Positions 23,398-32,571 of a DNA stretch of 64,000 nt are shown here, in pieces. Source of the stretch: SIG672 sp045535095 (GTDB lineage: Bacteria; Bacillota; Clostridia; Oscillospirales; CAG-272). The notes beneath the pieces were generated by a model. It did no database searches and had not been told where the DNA came from. It saw nothing but the letters and a program-made list of their open reading frames with translations. How positions within the stretch are numbered: the stretch's first letter is position 1; each line of letters starts with the position of its first letter. The translations under genes were made by a program, and so were the position numbers. Where the stretch lies: assembly GCA_045535095.1 (NCBI GenBank), contig JAZSKY010000042.1, positions 1 through 64,000 on the forward strand, written 5' to 3'.

Positions 23398-25791
23398 ATG
23401 AATTTGTCAATGAAATGGCTCGCTGATTTCACAGACGTCAGCGACGTAGATATAAAGGACTACTGCGACAGAATGACCGATACCGGCTCCAAGGTTGAGG
23501 GATATACCGCTTTTGGCGACGATATCGAGAACGTAGTCGTAGGAAAGATACTCAAAATTGAAAAGCACCCCGACTCAGATCACCTTCAGATCTGCCAGAT
23601 CAACACCGGCGACGCTGAAAGACAGATCGTAACCGGCGCGCAGAACATTTTTGAAGGCGCAATAATTCCTGTTGCAGTACCGGTTGCAAAGCTCCCCGGC
23701 GGAGTAGTTATTAAGCCCGGTAAGCTTCGCGGAGTCGAGTCTGACGGTATGCTTTGCTCGATAGGCGAGCTTGCACTCACCACCCACGATATGCCCGGCG
23801 CAGACGAAAACGGAATCTTCATAATGAACTCCTTCGTTTCCGAAAACGAGATCGGTAAGGATATAAAGGACGTCCTTATGCTTTCCGATAAGTCGGTAGA
23901 GTTTGAGATCACCTCCAACCGTCCCGACTGCCTTTCGGTAATCGGTCTTGCAAGAGAGACCGCGGTCAGCTTCGATAGAAAGCTTACTATCCCCACTCCC
24001 GAGGTAAAAGAGGGAAGCGGAGATATTTCCGAATATATTTCGGTTGACGTTGAGGACGCAGAGCTTTGCCCCCGTTACAGCGCAAGAGTAATCAAGAACG
24101 TAAAGATCGAGCCCTCGCCTCTCTGGCTGAGAATGAGACTCCGCCCTTCGGGTGTCCGTCCGATCAATAATATCGTTGATATTACCAACTACGTTATGCT
24201 TGAGTACGGTCAGCCGATGCACGCGTTTGACTACGCAATGCTCGAGGGCAAGAAGATCGTAGTCCGCCGCGCCGCAGAGGGCGAGAGCTTCAAGTCTCTT
24301 GACGATATCGACCATACCCTCAGTGCAAGCACCCTTGTTATTGCCGACGAAAAGAAGGCAGTAGCACTCGCAGGTGTTATGGGCGGAGCAAATAGCGAAA
24401 TAAAGGATTCTACCACAACGGTAGTGTTCGAGTCTGCAAACTTCCTCGGCTCGTCTGTAAGACTTGCCGCAAAGGCGCAGGGAATGAGAACCGAATCGAG
24501 CGGACGCTTTGAAAAGGGACTCGACCCCGAAAACACTATGGCGGCTCTTAACAGAGCGTGCGAGCTTGTAAACCTTCTCGGAGCAGGCGAGGTAGTCGGC
24601 GGATATATCGACGTATATAAGAATAAGAAAGCGCCCACAACCGTTAAATTTGATGCGGCAAGAATCAACGCATTCCTCGGAACAGAGGTCAGCGAGGATA
24701 AGATGCTCGAGATCCTTTCATCTCTCGGATGCAAGGTTGAAAACGGCGTGCTCACGTCTCCCTCCTACCGCTCGGATATCGAGAATATGAACGATATTGC
24801 CGAGGAAATAGCAAGAATCTACGGATATAACAATATCCCGTCCACCCCCTTCAAGTGCGAGGTCAAGGCAGGAATGCTCACACCCAAGCAGGCGTATAAG
24901 GCAAGACTCCACAGTCTCCTTTGCTCGCTCGGAATCAGCCAGAGCGTGACCTTCTCCTTCGTATCTCCCAAGACTCTCGATACGATAAATCTCCCTGCAG
25001 ACGCACCCGAAAGACGTCAGGTAGTTATCACTAACCCGCTTGGCGAGGATACCAGCGTTATGAGAACGACTCTCATTCCGTCGGTACTCGGCGTTCTTGC
25101 AAGAAATAATAATCACCATTCGGATAGCGTTGCTCTCTATGAGCTCGGACATATTTATATCCCGAATGAGGATATAAACGAGCTTCCAAATGAGCCTCTT
25201 AGACTCACCTTCGGATTCTACGGCAAGGGCGACTTCTATACTCTCAAGGGTATGGCAGAGGCGATCCTTACTGACGCGGGCATTGCAAAATACCGCTTCG
25301 CATCTGAGGCAAATAACCCGATCTTCCACCCCGGAAGATGCGCAAATATCATTGCAAGAGGCTTTGAGGTGGTCGGAACTATCGGTCAGATTCACCCGAA
25401 GGTTGCGGCAAATTACGGCTTTGACAGCCCCGTATATCTTGCCGATATCGACTTTGAAAAGCTCTTTAGCTTCTCAAGCTTCGATAAGCACTATAAGCCC
25501 CTTCCTAAGTATCCGCCCGTAGGACGTGACTTTGCGTTCATCTGCGATAAGGATACCGAGGCGGGATCCATCGAGGACGTTATCCGCAAGGCGGCAGGCA
25601 AGCTCGTTGAGGAGGTCAGACTCTTTGACGTGTACGTCGGCGAGCGTCTCGGCGAGGGCAAGAAGAGCCTTGCATTCAGAGTAACCCTGCGCGCCGCAGA
25701 CCACACTCTCACTGAGGACGAATGTGAAAAGACCTCTGCGAAGATCATCGCATCGGTTGAAAAGCAGCTCGGCATCAAGCTCAGAGGATAA
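23398..25791 (+). CDS. pheT: Phenylalanine-tRNA ligase beta subunit
   Basis: Editing and tRNA-binding subunit of PheRS, 797 aa, the usual length. It has the N-terminal tRNA-binding OB domain (about residues 40-150, V-G-K-I-L-K-I-E-K-H-P-D-S-D), the B3/B4 editing domain (about 205-390), B5 (about 400-475) and a C-terminal ferredoxin-fold anticodon-binding domain (about 700-797). The start is the ATG at 23398 with AAGGAGG 7 nt upstream. Co-transcribed with pheS, with a strong terminator after the stop. Confidence 0.97.
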   Translation: MNLSMKWLADFTDVSDVDIKDYCDRMTDTGSKVEGYTAFGDDIENVVVGKILKIEKHPDSDHLQICQINTGDAERQIVTGAQNIFEGAIIPVAVPVAKLPGGVVIKPGKLRGVESDGMLCSIGELALTTHDMPGADENGIFIMNSFVSENEIGKDIKDVLMLSDKSVEFEITSNRPDCLSVIGLARETAVSFDRKLTIPTPEVKEGSGDISEYISVDVEDAELCPRYSARVIKNVKIEPSPLWLRMRLRPSGVRPINNIVDITNYVMLEYGQPMHAFDYAMLEGKKIVVRRAAEGESFKSLDDIDHTLSASTLVIADEKKAVALAGVMGGANSEIKDSTTTVVFESANFLGSSVRLAAKAQGMRTESSGRFEKGLDPENTMAALNRACELVNLLGAGEVVGGYIDVYKNKKAPTTVKFDAARINAFLGTEVSEDKMLEILSSLGCKVENGVLTSPSYRSDIENMNDIAEEIARIYGYNNIPSTPFKCEVKAGMLTPKQAYKARLHSLLCSLGISQSVTFSFVSPKTLDTINLPADAPERRQVVITNPLGEDTSVMRTTLIPSVLGVLARNNNHHSDSVALYELGHIYIPNEDINELPNEPLRLTFGFYGKGDFYTLKGMAEAILTDAGIAKYRFASEANNPIFHPGRCANIIARGFEVVGTIGQIHPKVAANYGFDSPVYLADIDFEKLFSFSSFDKHYKPLPKYPPVGRDFAFICDKDTEAGSIEDVIRKAAGKLVEEVRLFDVYVGERLGEGKKSLAFRVTLRAADHTLTEDECEKTSAKIIASVEKQLGIKLRG

Positions 25792-25798
25792 AAGAATA

Positions 25799-25831
25799 AA
25801 AAGCCAAGTCAAACGACTTGGCTTTTTTTAT
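25799..25831 (+). terminator. Terminator of pheST
   Basis: AAAAGCCAAGTC/GACTTGGCTTTT stem with AAAC loop, followed by T-run; probably active in both directions. Confidence 0.9.
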
Positions 25832-25850
25832 GAATAATGAATAATTTCGG

Positions 25851-26639
25851 TCACTCCCCGAGAATATTGAACGCCGTTTTGAGACTGACGAGTCTGTAAG
25901 ATGCTATTGTCTCTCCCATACCGAGTATCCGCTCGTTTTCCTGAATGTATGCGTTAGGATGTAAAACGAGGATCAAAGCGTCACTCTCGCAAATCTCACC
26001 GATGTCGCGCTGTACCTTGCGCCCTAAAAACGAAGGCCCGATGCGAGGAAAGAGTCCCTCGGTGTCCTCCTCAAACCGCTCGACGTCGCGTATGTTTTCG
26101 ATCATATACGCCTTGCCGTTGCCGAATTTCTGCGAGGTGACCGTGCTTCTTCCAAAGATGTAACGCACCGATTCAACAGAGCCGAGAATCCCGACCGTTA
26201 TGCGCTTTTTCGGGCTTTTCACAAAGATATTATATGGCGTGCGCGATCCGCAGAAAATACATTTGAGAAGGCTTACGTCAGACTCACATTCGCCGTTCTT
26301 AATAAGAGAGCGCACGCGCGCATAGAGACGAAGTCGGATAAAAAGATATTTCGCTGTCGGAAGAATGTGTCCGAAGAAAAGGGAAACGCCCCAGAGCGCC
26401 CACATAAAGAAGAGACGCACGTCCGAATATATCGCAATGGCCGAGAGAAACAGTATGGGAAATATCAGTAAAAGGTCCTTGTAAAAGCCGAAGCGGAAAA
26501 GGAAAAAAATCCTTCGTCTGAAATAGGTGTAAAGGACGAAAATTACCGATACAAAAAGAAAAAGCGCTGTAAATCTCGGGTAAATATACGCAAGGACGAT
26601 AAGCGCAGTGTGAAATAAAAGTCCTAAAACAGAAAGCAT
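25851..26639 (-). CDS. Four-helix membrane protein of unknown function
   Basis: A 262-aa protein with four hydrophobic helices in the first 120 residues (about 1-20, 22-42, 55-75, 78-100), then a cytosolic domain. The latter has C-I-F-C-G (about 125-130), the strand RITVGILGSVESV (about 143-155) and late SDALILVLHPNAYI. Not a family I recognise. The strand-turn-Gly pattern at RITVGILGS recalls a nucleotide-binding fold, which is speculation. It precedes the flippase gene in the opposite order with a 123-bp gap. Confidence 0.55.
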   Translation of the reverse strand: MLSVLGLLFHTALIVLAYIYPRFTALFLFVSVIFVLYTYFRRRIFFLFRFGFYKDLLLIFPILFLSAIAIYSDVRLFFMWALWGVSLFFGHILPTAKYLFIRLRLYARVRSLIKNGECESDVSLLKCIFCGSRTPYNIFVKSPKKRITVGILGSVESVRYIFGRSTVTSQKFGNGKAYMIENIRDVERFEEDTEGLFPRIGPSFLGRKVQRDIGEICESDALILVLHPNAYIQENERILGMGETIASYRLVSLKTAFNILGE

Positions 26640-26730
26640 AAAAGCTCCTTTTGTACCTGAAAATATGGCTTACAAAGTGATTATAGCATAAAAATATGAA
26701 ATTTTCAACATTTGAGAAAAACTTATAAAA

Positions 26731-26766
26731 AAGGTCTCCGCCATTTTGACGGAGACCGATTTTTAT
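26731..26766 (-). terminator. Terminator of the flippase gene
   Basis: GGTCTCCG/CGGAGACC stem (26733-26757) flanked by A-runs on one side and T-runs on the other. It overlaps the stop end of the leftward gene. Confidence 0.75.
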
Positions 26767-28295
26767 TTCTTGAATATCTTCTTTATCGGACCAAGCACGA
26801 GATCCTTCTCGTAGGCGTTCATTCCGAAAAGCCACATAGACGCGCAGTAGATAGCACTGTAAATTGCAATGCAGCCTACAAGGACTATAAGGCTTCCCAT
26901 ATTTACAAATTTCATCATCAGAATGCCCACAGCTATCGGGATAATAAGTCCTGCCGAAAGACGAATTATGCTCTTCCAGAAGGCTATCATATTAACAAAG
27001 CAACGCTTGTGATAAAAGACGTTCATTATAAATCCGTTCGCGAGGACTACCGAAACTGCAGTACCGAACGCGCTTCCGACCGCTCCGTATATCTGACAGA
27101 GATATATCGAAAGTCCGAGATTTATAAGCGCCATTATGATATAAACCACCGAGCGGAACTGATGTCTGTTGAGCGCTCTCTGCGTCTCAATTCCGATGTT
27201 CTGAATAAGGGGTACCGTCGAGGGAATTATCAAAAGAAGGGCAACGTAGTAGGAGTCGCCGTACGACTCGCTGCCCGTCCAGAAATAGATAAATTCACTG
27301 CCGAAGAAGATAACACCGGTGCAGAGAAGCATCAGAATAAGGTACTGTATTCGTCCGACCTTAATAAAAAGCGCGGTGAGCGTGTCCGTCATCTTCCGTG
27401 CGTCGTCTCTGAAGTCGTTTATGATTCGGTGTATCATAGGCGTAAATACGCTTGAAATCGAGGTAGAGAAGGTCTGGTAGTAGTGATGCAGCGAATATCC
27501 TATCGTGTAAACAGAAACGGCTGTCGTACCCTTGAAGCGTCCGAGAAGGACCTTGTCGATGTTGAGGTTTATCTGGTCAACTATCATATTGAGCGCGATA
27601 AACGCCGAATATGCGAATAGACTGCTGAATATTCCTTTTTCGGGGAGACCGATGATAAATCGCTGCTTGAGTACGCCTAAAACGTAGAAAAGGTAGATTC
27701 CGTCAACGATTATCGAAAGAGCGAGTGAAACGCTTACCATTGCAATAGACTTGTGTCCGTTCAAAAGAAGGATAATGGTAAGCATCGGGCTGATTACCGT
27801 TCTCGCGATGCCGAGAAGCTTAAGGAAAACGAATTTTTCGTGCGCCGAGATGATGTTTGCGAACACTCCCATAGGGAAGGAGAGGGCAAGAGACGCGGTG
27901 AGAATCAGCATAAGCACTCTTGCTATTTCGTATTCGCGAGCGGTAAGACCGCTGTCGAATATCGCGTGGAGATTTGCCGTCAAAAAGAGGCCGCAAACGA
28001 GTACTATCGCACCGATTATCGAGAAAAGAAGCAAGAACAGACCGTTTAGCTTGTTTAGTGACTCGGTATCGTTGTTTCGTTTGTACTTGCTGTAATATCT
28101 GATATAACCGCTGTTGAATCCGAGATTCAGTATCGACATCATCGAGATAGTGGACGATGCTATATTGTATAGACCGTACTCGCTCTCACCGAGGAGCCTC
28201 AGCATCACAGGAGTATAAATTATACTTATAATGATGCTGACTGCCATCTGAACGTATGAAAGTATAGAGCCGATCTTTCGCTGGTTTAAATTCAT
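26763..28295 (-). CDS. Polysaccharide flippase, Wzx/MVF family
   Basis: A 510-aa polytopic membrane protein with about 14 hydrophobic helices, the length and N-terminus (SILSYVQMAVSIIISIIYTP) of polysaccharide flippases that move undecaprenyl-linked oligosaccharides to the outer face. Short charged loops such as R-R-L-G-E-S-E-Y-G-L-Y (about residues 33-43) match the conserved first loop of the family. No glycosyltransferase genes lie next to it, so the substrate is unknown. It reads leftward, away from the DUF1836 gene, with a 180-bp gap. Confidence 0.88.
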   Translation of the reverse strand: MNLNQRKIGSILSYVQMAVSIIISIIYTPVMLRLLGESEYGLYNIASSTISMMSILNLGFNSGYIRYYSKYKRNNDTESLNKLNGLFLLLFSIIGAIVLVCGLFLTANLHAIFDSGLTAREYEIARVLMLILTASLALSFPMGVFANIISAHEKFVFLKLLGIARTVISPMLTIILLLNGHKSIAMVSVSLALSIIVDGIYLFYVLGVLKQRFIIGLPEKGIFSSLFAYSAFIALNMIVDQINLNIDKVLLGRFKGTTAVSVYTIGYSLHHYYQTFSTSISSVFTPMIHRIINDFRDDARKMTDTLTALFIKVGRIQYLILMLLCTGVIFFGSEFIYFWTGSESYGDSYYVALLLIIPSTVPLIQNIGIETQRALNRHQFRSVVYIIMALINLGLSIYLCQIYGAVGSAFGTAVSVVLANGFIMNVFYHKRCFVNMIAFWKSIIRLSAGLIIPIAVGILMMKFVNMGSLIVLVGCIAIYSAIYCASMWLFGMNAYEKDLVLGPIKKIFKK

Positions 28296-28409
28296 AAATA
28301 CACCTTTTGGGAAAATATTTGTATATCCATATTATGATACCATATATTACGGATAAAGTCAATAGCAAAGAGAGAATGTTTATATTTATAAAAAATATTT
28401 TTGCTTTGC

Positions 28410-28438
28410 TTGACAATCGCGCGATTGTATGATATAAT
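28410..28438 (+). promoter_or_regulatory. Promoter with a perfect 14-bp palindrome in its spacer
   Basis: TTGACA (28410-28415), 17-bp spacer, TATAAT (28433-28438). CAATCGCGCGATTG (28414-28427) is a perfect inverted repeat starting inside the -35 box and filling much of the spacer, a classic repressor-site position. The following gene encodes a helix-turn-helix (DUF1836) protein. Confidence 0.75.
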
Positions 28439-28476
28439 CACACACAGTTAAAATGCGTAAAGTGAAAGGCAAAAAT

Positions 28477-29061
28477 ATGAAATACACGATAAATACCGGT
28501 CTTATCCCGGGTACGGTTCTCAAAAAAAGCGATTATAGCGGAATTTCCGGCAAGGACTTTCTTGATAAGATATATTTCTTCTCAGGCGGACTTATGCTGA
28601 GTCAGGTAAGGGAAGTATCGGGTGTTGACGGCTCGACCCTGCAAAACTGGGTCAAGCGCGGCTGGCTTGGAAATACGGTCAATAAGAAATACTCTAAGGA
28701 GCAGCTTGCGAGAATACTCATTATAAATATGATGAAAAGCAGTATGATGCTCGAAAAGATAGATTTCATTCTGCACTATATAAACGGTGAGATCGAGGAC
28801 GCAAGCGACGATATTATCTCCGAGTCCGAGCTTTACGGATATATCTGCGATATATGTGAAAGATACACCGAGGCGGGACTTAGCGAGCCGAGTGAGCTTC
28901 GTAAAACGATCAGCGACTTCACCGACGAAAACTATACAGAGCCCTTTGAGGGCGCAAAAAAGAGACTTGACAGCGCGCTTGAAATAATCATCGCGGCATA
29001 CTTTGCGTCAAGCGTTGCAAGCTTTGCAAACGAGCTTTTCGGCGGACTTGAAAAACGATGA
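28477..29061 (+). CDS. DUF1836 family protein, probable DNA-binding regulator
   Basis: A 194-aa protein with an N-terminal helix-turn-helix region (about residues 34-72: the LSQVREVSGVDGSTLQNWVK segment looks like a MerR-type wing helix) and an acidic helical C-terminus. This is the layout of DUF1836 proteins (YkrK-like). The ATG at 28477 has AAAGG 7 nt upstream; an earlier ATG at 28453 has none. The promoter just upstream contains a perfect palindrome, so it may control itself. It overlaps the next gene by 4 nt. Confidence 0.78.
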   Translation: MKYTINTGLIPGTVLKKSDYSGISGKDFLDKIYFFSGGLMLSQVREVSGVDGSTLQNWVKRGWLGNTVNKKYSKEQLARILIINMMKSSMMLEKIDFILHYINGEIEDASDDIISESELYGYICDICERYTEAGLSEPSELRKTISDFTDENYTEPFEGAKKRLDSALEIIIAAYFASSVASFANELFGGLEKR

Positions 29062-30788
29062 GAGATAATACCGTAAATGGCAAAAGCGGTGTTGTTTCAA
29101 ACGGAAAGCTTATCGTTTATACAAACGGCCTAAAAATGTCCGAGATAAGAGGCTTTGGAAGCAGAGCGCTTCTCTCGGTGCTTCCCGTGCTGTCCGAGAG
29201 CTTTTATGACACCGAGGAAATATTTGATACAAACGCAAACAGCTATCACCAAAGCGTGTTTTCCAAAAGACATAAATTAACACAAAACTCTGAAAAGATA
29301 ACAGAAATCTTCCAAAGCGCCCGTATTTGCGGCAAATTTTCGCAAGGCGGCGCTTTTGTTTGCGAGGTAGAGACGCTCAGTCCGATCGAGATAAATCTGG
29401 TCTCTCCGCCTTACGTGGAGACGGCGTTTTACCAAAATTACCGCATCGGATCAAGGGAAAAGAACGCCCTTCTTCTGAGAGAAGCGAGCGGCGAAAAGGG
29501 AATACTCGTCACCCTCTGCGGCGACGCCCGCTTTTCAGAAAACGGAGAGTCTGTGACACTCTTGCGCGGATTTTCAAGGATGATCTTCGCATTCGGCGAG
29601 GGCGAGGAGCGTATAAGATCGTCGCGTATCGCGATGCCTCCAAAATACTCGCCTGACGCGGTAAAATATACAAGCGACACACCTCTTTGCGACGAGCTTT
29701 TACATATTCTTCTCTCGCATCAGTCTGACTGCGGCGGAGTTTTGGCATCGAGAAACGAGACCCTGTTCAGAATGGATAGCGTGCGTATGATCGTGAACGC
29801 ATTTCTGAAATACGGAAACACCGAAAACGCCCGCGCTCTGCTCGGATTTTTCTGCGAAAGATTTGCCTCTGACGGTGCGTTTTACCAGATCTATTCTGCC
29901 GAGACTCTTCGCGGAAAGCGTCATTTTTGCGACTCTTCTCTCGGCTGCGCAGGTCTTGCTTCGGCAATGCTTGACTATGCCAAAATAAGTGGAGATAACT
30001 CACTTTTAAAGAAAAACATCAAGATGATGCGAAGTGCGCTCTACGCGCAGTTTGACGCACTCACAAACGGAGTAATGCCGTTTTCGGGTGCGGAGACCGA
30101 GCTTTCAGACTCGCTCGTCAGTATAAGAAGCAGGGAATACGCATCGCTTGAAGCAACCCTCTCGTTTGCCGAGTCAGTTCTCGATTTTTGCGACTACTGT
30201 GAGGAAAATGGGATAAAGCTTCCACACGATAACGGAAGCGCCGCAAGACGCGGCAGAGCGATCCTTGACGGCGTATCCGAGAATTTTATAAGAGACGGAG
30301 AGCCCTCTCTTTCCTCGATCGAAAGGAAAATAAGGCTTCCTCGCTTTTCGCACGGCGAGTGTGAGATCTGCAGTAGAAAATTCTCACGTATATACTACGG
30401 AGAGCTTGAGCTTACAAGCGAAAATACGTACGCCTGTCCGCGATGCTACGCAGCCTTCACCCCCTCGGACGAAAGAGCGGATATTACGGAAGGCAACTCC
30501 TTTTCAACCCTTGCCGCCGCGATTCTGCTCTCAAGCGAGCGATTTGTAAAATCGTACGGAGCAAAAGAGTCGAAAAAGATGCTCGAGAGAGCGCTTCTCG
30601 TAAGGAAAAACGGAGGCGATATGACGAGCGTGCGCGCCGACTGTCTCCTTCTTCTTTCAGCAAGAAAACTCGGACTTGATGCCGATTTTCTGGAAAGCGA
30701 AATAAAAAGTCAGGCTGAGTGCGGACGCCTTGCCGGAGAGTCGTTTGACACGAAAACCGTTGCGTCGCTCCTTCTTGCACTTGAATAA
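29058..30788 (+). CDS. Glycosidase-like (alpha/alpha)6-barrel protein with zinc ribbon insert
   Basis: A 576-aa protein. The first 220 residues are beta-rich. The part from about 224 to 575 has the helix-rich layout of six-hairpin glycosidases: an F-R-M-D-S-V-R-M-I-V-N-A-F-L-K-Y-G region, then N-A-R-A-L-L-G-F-F and D-G-A-F-Y-Q-I-Y. Inserted in this barrel, about residues 435-465, is CEICSRK...ACPRC, two CxxC pairs forming a likely zinc ribbon. No signal peptide is present, so it acts in the cytosol. The catalytic acids cannot be assigned. The ATG overlaps the DUF1836 stop by 4 nt, so the two are translationally coupled. Not assigned to a GH family. Confidence 0.5.
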   Translation: MRDNTVNGKSGVVSNGKLIVYTNGLKMSEIRGFGSRALLSVLPVLSESFYDTEEIFDTNANSYHQSVFSKRHKLTQNSEKITEIFQSARICGKFSQGGAFVCEVETLSPIEINLVSPPYVETAFYQNYRIGSREKNALLLREASGEKGILVTLCGDARFSENGESVTLLRGFSRMIFAFGEGEERIRSSRIAMPPKYSPDAVKYTSDTPLCDELLHILLSHQSDCGGVLASRNETLFRMDSVRMIVNAFLKYGNTENARALLGFFCERFASDGAFYQIYSAETLRGKRHFCDSSLGCAGLASAMLDYAKISGDNSLLKKNIKMMRSALYAQFDALTNGVMPFSGAETELSDSLVSIRSREYASLEATLSFAESVLDFCDYCEENGIKLPHDNGSAARRGRAILDGVSENFIRDGEPSLSSIERKIRLPRFSHGECEICSRKFSRIYYGELELTSENTYACPRCYAAFTPSDERADITEGNSFSTLAAAILLSSERFVKSYGAKESKKMLERALLVRKNGGDMTSVRADCLLLLSARKLGLDADFLESEIKSQAECGRLAGESFDTKTVASLLLALE

Positions 30789-30790
30789 AT

Positions 30791-30828
30791 AAAAGCGAGG
30801 AATTTTGCAATTCCTCGCTTTTTTCATT
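30791..30828. terminator. Bidirectional terminator
   Basis: AAAAGCGAGGAATT/AATTCCTCGCTTTT stem with a 4-nt loop lies between the convergent glycosidase-like and HIT genes. Confidence 0.9.
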
Positions 30829-31167
30829 TTAAACGATCTTCTCGCCGAGACACTTTCCGCCGAGTATGTGGAAGTGCAGATGCTGTACGCTCTGGCAAGC
30901 GTCCTCTCCGCAGTTGGATATAACTCTGTATCCCTTTGTGAGTCCCGCCTCGGATGCGATCTTCGGAATAGCGGCGAATATCTTTGCGATAACGTCAGCG
31001 TTTTCGGGGGTGATGCCGTCCATCGAGGGAATGTGCATCTTGGGAATTATAAGAATGTGTACGGGCGCCTGGGGAGCGATGTCGTAGAATGCGAAAACGC
31101 TCTCGTCCTCATATACCTTGTTTGCAGGAATGTCGCCGTTTATTATTTTACAAAAAAGACAGTTCAT
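30829..31167 (-). CDS. hinT: HIT family nucleotide-binding protein (HinT)
   Basis: A 112-aa histidine-triad protein that hydrolyses adenosine 5'-phosphoramidates. It starts with C-L-F-C-K-I-I-N-G-D-I-P and carries the catalytic motif Q-H-L-H-F-H-I-L (HLHFH at residues 96-100). Cys3 and Cys6 form a CxxC that with His45 may bind zinc, as in many bacterial HinT. Length is typical. It converges on the glycosidase-like gene, sharing the terminator. Confidence 0.96.
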   Translation of the reverse strand: MNCLFCKIINGDIPANKVYEDESVFAFYDIAPQAPVHILIIPKMHIPSMDGITPENADVIAKIFAAIPKIASEAGLTKGYRVISNCGEDACQSVQHLHFHILGGKCLGEKIV

Positions 31168-31290
31168 AGTTTAAAATCTCCTTGTTTTTTTATATTTTAC
31201 CACAGAAGAAGCGCAAGTTCAAGTCCGCAGAGAAAATTTTGAAAATTTTTTTGAGTTTTCGGTAATATCTATCAAGTTTTGCTGCACACG

Positions 31291-31319
31291 TTGACAAAAG
31301 AGTAAAAATATGCTACAAT
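31291..31319 (+). promoter_or_regulatory. Promoter of the Cys-rich protein/radical SAM pair
   Basis: TTGACA (31291-31296), 17-bp spacer, TACAAT (31314-31319). Confidence 0.75.
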
Positions 31320-31351
31320 AAAGGCGAAAGAAAACCGAAAGGAGAAGGTGT

Positions 31352-31936
31352 ATGAACGGAAAACGCAAATGTAAGATCTTAAAAGAAATTCGCAAACAGA
31401 TAGCAGAGCAGAATGATATTGAATTTATCACCTCTGAATGTACGCATAAGGGAACTTGCAAGGGTACTTGTCCGAAATGCGAGGCAGAGGTAGTTTATCT
31501 TGAAAACGAGCTCAGAAAACGCGAAGCTCTCGGCAAAAGGGTGGTAGTTGCAGGACTTGCACTTTCTCTTGCCACAATGTCATTTGGATGTGCGGACACC
31601 CTCACAGATGATACTGATAGCAGCATAGATGATATGCAGGGCATTGCTGAGCGCAATCCTGATTTTACCGAGCTTCTTTCTCTCAACGAAGCTGCAAGAA
31701 ACGCCTATATTTCGGGCTTTGCGCAAAGCGAGCTGCGAAGAGCGTGGCAAAACGACGATGCGGTTCTTGGCGATGATCTCGATATCTTTTATATGTCCGC
31801 ACAATATGAAGAATTTGAGATTCGTGTAACCTATGATGAAAACGGACGTGCGAAATCGATTGATATCACGATTATATCGGAGCTTATGGGTGAGCCTGTG
31901 GACGAGTTTGTGGGCGATATTCCGCCCGAGCAGTAA
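31352..31936 (+). CDS. Cys-motif protein with internal lipobox-like helix
   Basis: A 194-aa protein preceding a radical SAM gene by 4 nt. Residues 1-60 hold a conserved-looking basic helix (RKCKILKEIRKQIAEQN) and the Cys cluster C-T-H-K-G-T-C-K-G-T-C-P-K-C (about residues 30-43, four Cys). A hydrophobic segment follows at about 62-80, LGKRVVVAGLALSLATMSFGC, ending in a Cys after S-F-G, which looks like a type II signal peptidase site but lies far from the N-terminus. The C-terminal part is acidic and beta-rich. No family name is assigned. GAAAGGAG precedes the ATG. Together with its neighbour it may be a maturase-substrate pair, which is a guess. Confidence 0.55.
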   Translation: MNGKRKCKILKEIRKQIAEQNDIEFITSECTHKGTCKGTCPKCEAEVVYLENELRKREALGKRVVVAGLALSLATMSFGCADTLTDDTDSSIDDMQGIAERNPDFTELLSLNEAARNAYISGFAQSELRRAWQNDDAVLGDDLDIFYMSAQYEEFEIRVTYDENGRAKSIDITIISELMGEPVDEFVGDIPPEQ

Positions 31937-31940
31937 GGAT

Positions 31941-32558
31941 ATGGAAATAAGAGCGCCAATCGTCGGATACTCACGCCATAGAATTGACACGGACGGGCAG
32001 GGAGTTACTACACTCGTTATATTTCACGGTTGCCCATTAAGATGTAAATGGTGCATAAATCCGTACACATTTGATCCAAACACGAAATATACCCAAACCA
32101 CACCCGTAGAGCTTTACGAAAAGCTTAAAGTTGACGATATCTATTTTCGCGCAAGCGGTGGCGGAGTCACCTTCGGCGGAGGAGAGCCTCTGCTTCGAGC
32201 TGAGTTCATAAAGGATTTTCGAGCAATATGCGGAGATGCTTGGAAAATCTGCGTAGAGACCTCACTTTCCGTGCCGTGGGAGAATGTTTCTCTTGCAAGC
32301 GAATGTGTCGATAAATTCTACGTTGACTGCAAGGACACAAGCCCCGAAATCTACCGTAGATATACGGGAAAGGATAACGCTATCGTCCTTGAAAATCTTG
32401 AAAAGCTGATCAAAAAAGTCGGACCCGAAAGGGTAGTTGTGAGACTTCCGCTTATCCCCGAGTTCAACACAGACGAGGATAGGGAAAAGAGCAAAAAGCT
32501 TCTTTCGGAAATAGGAGTTTTGAACTTTGATCTGTTTAACTACGTAATAAAGCACTGA
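31941..32558 (+). CDS. Radical SAM enzyme, activase-like
   Basis: A 205-aa radical SAM protein with the cluster motif C-P-L-R-C-K-W-C (CX3CX2C, about residues 30-37), a GGE-type motif GGGEPLL (about 81-87) and a short TIM-barrel-like body. It is the size of glycyl-radical activases and has a C-terminal hexanucleotide-like ending, but no glycyl radical enzyme gene is adjacent. The ATG at 31941 follows the previous stop by 4 nt with AAGGAT before it; the long upstream frame reads into the neighbour. It is co-transcribed with the Cys-motif protein, and its substrate is unknown. Confidence 0.75.
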   Translation: MEIRAPIVGYSRHRIDTDGQGVTTLVIFHGCPLRCKWCINPYTFDPNTKYTQTTPVELYEKLKVDDIYFRASGGGVTFGGGEPLLRAEFIKDFRAICGDAWKICVETSLSVPWENVSLASECVDKFYVDCKDTSPEIYRRYTGKDNAIVLENLEKLIKKVGPERVVVRLPLIPEFNTDEDREKSKKLLSEIGVLNFDLFNYVIKH

Positions 32559-32571
32559 AAGTGCAAAAATA

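Noticed and set aside
31833..31940. N-terminal extension of the radical SAM gene with R-S-L-W repeats
   Set aside because: It reads inside the previous gene in another frame; ATG 31941 is 4 nt past that stop.
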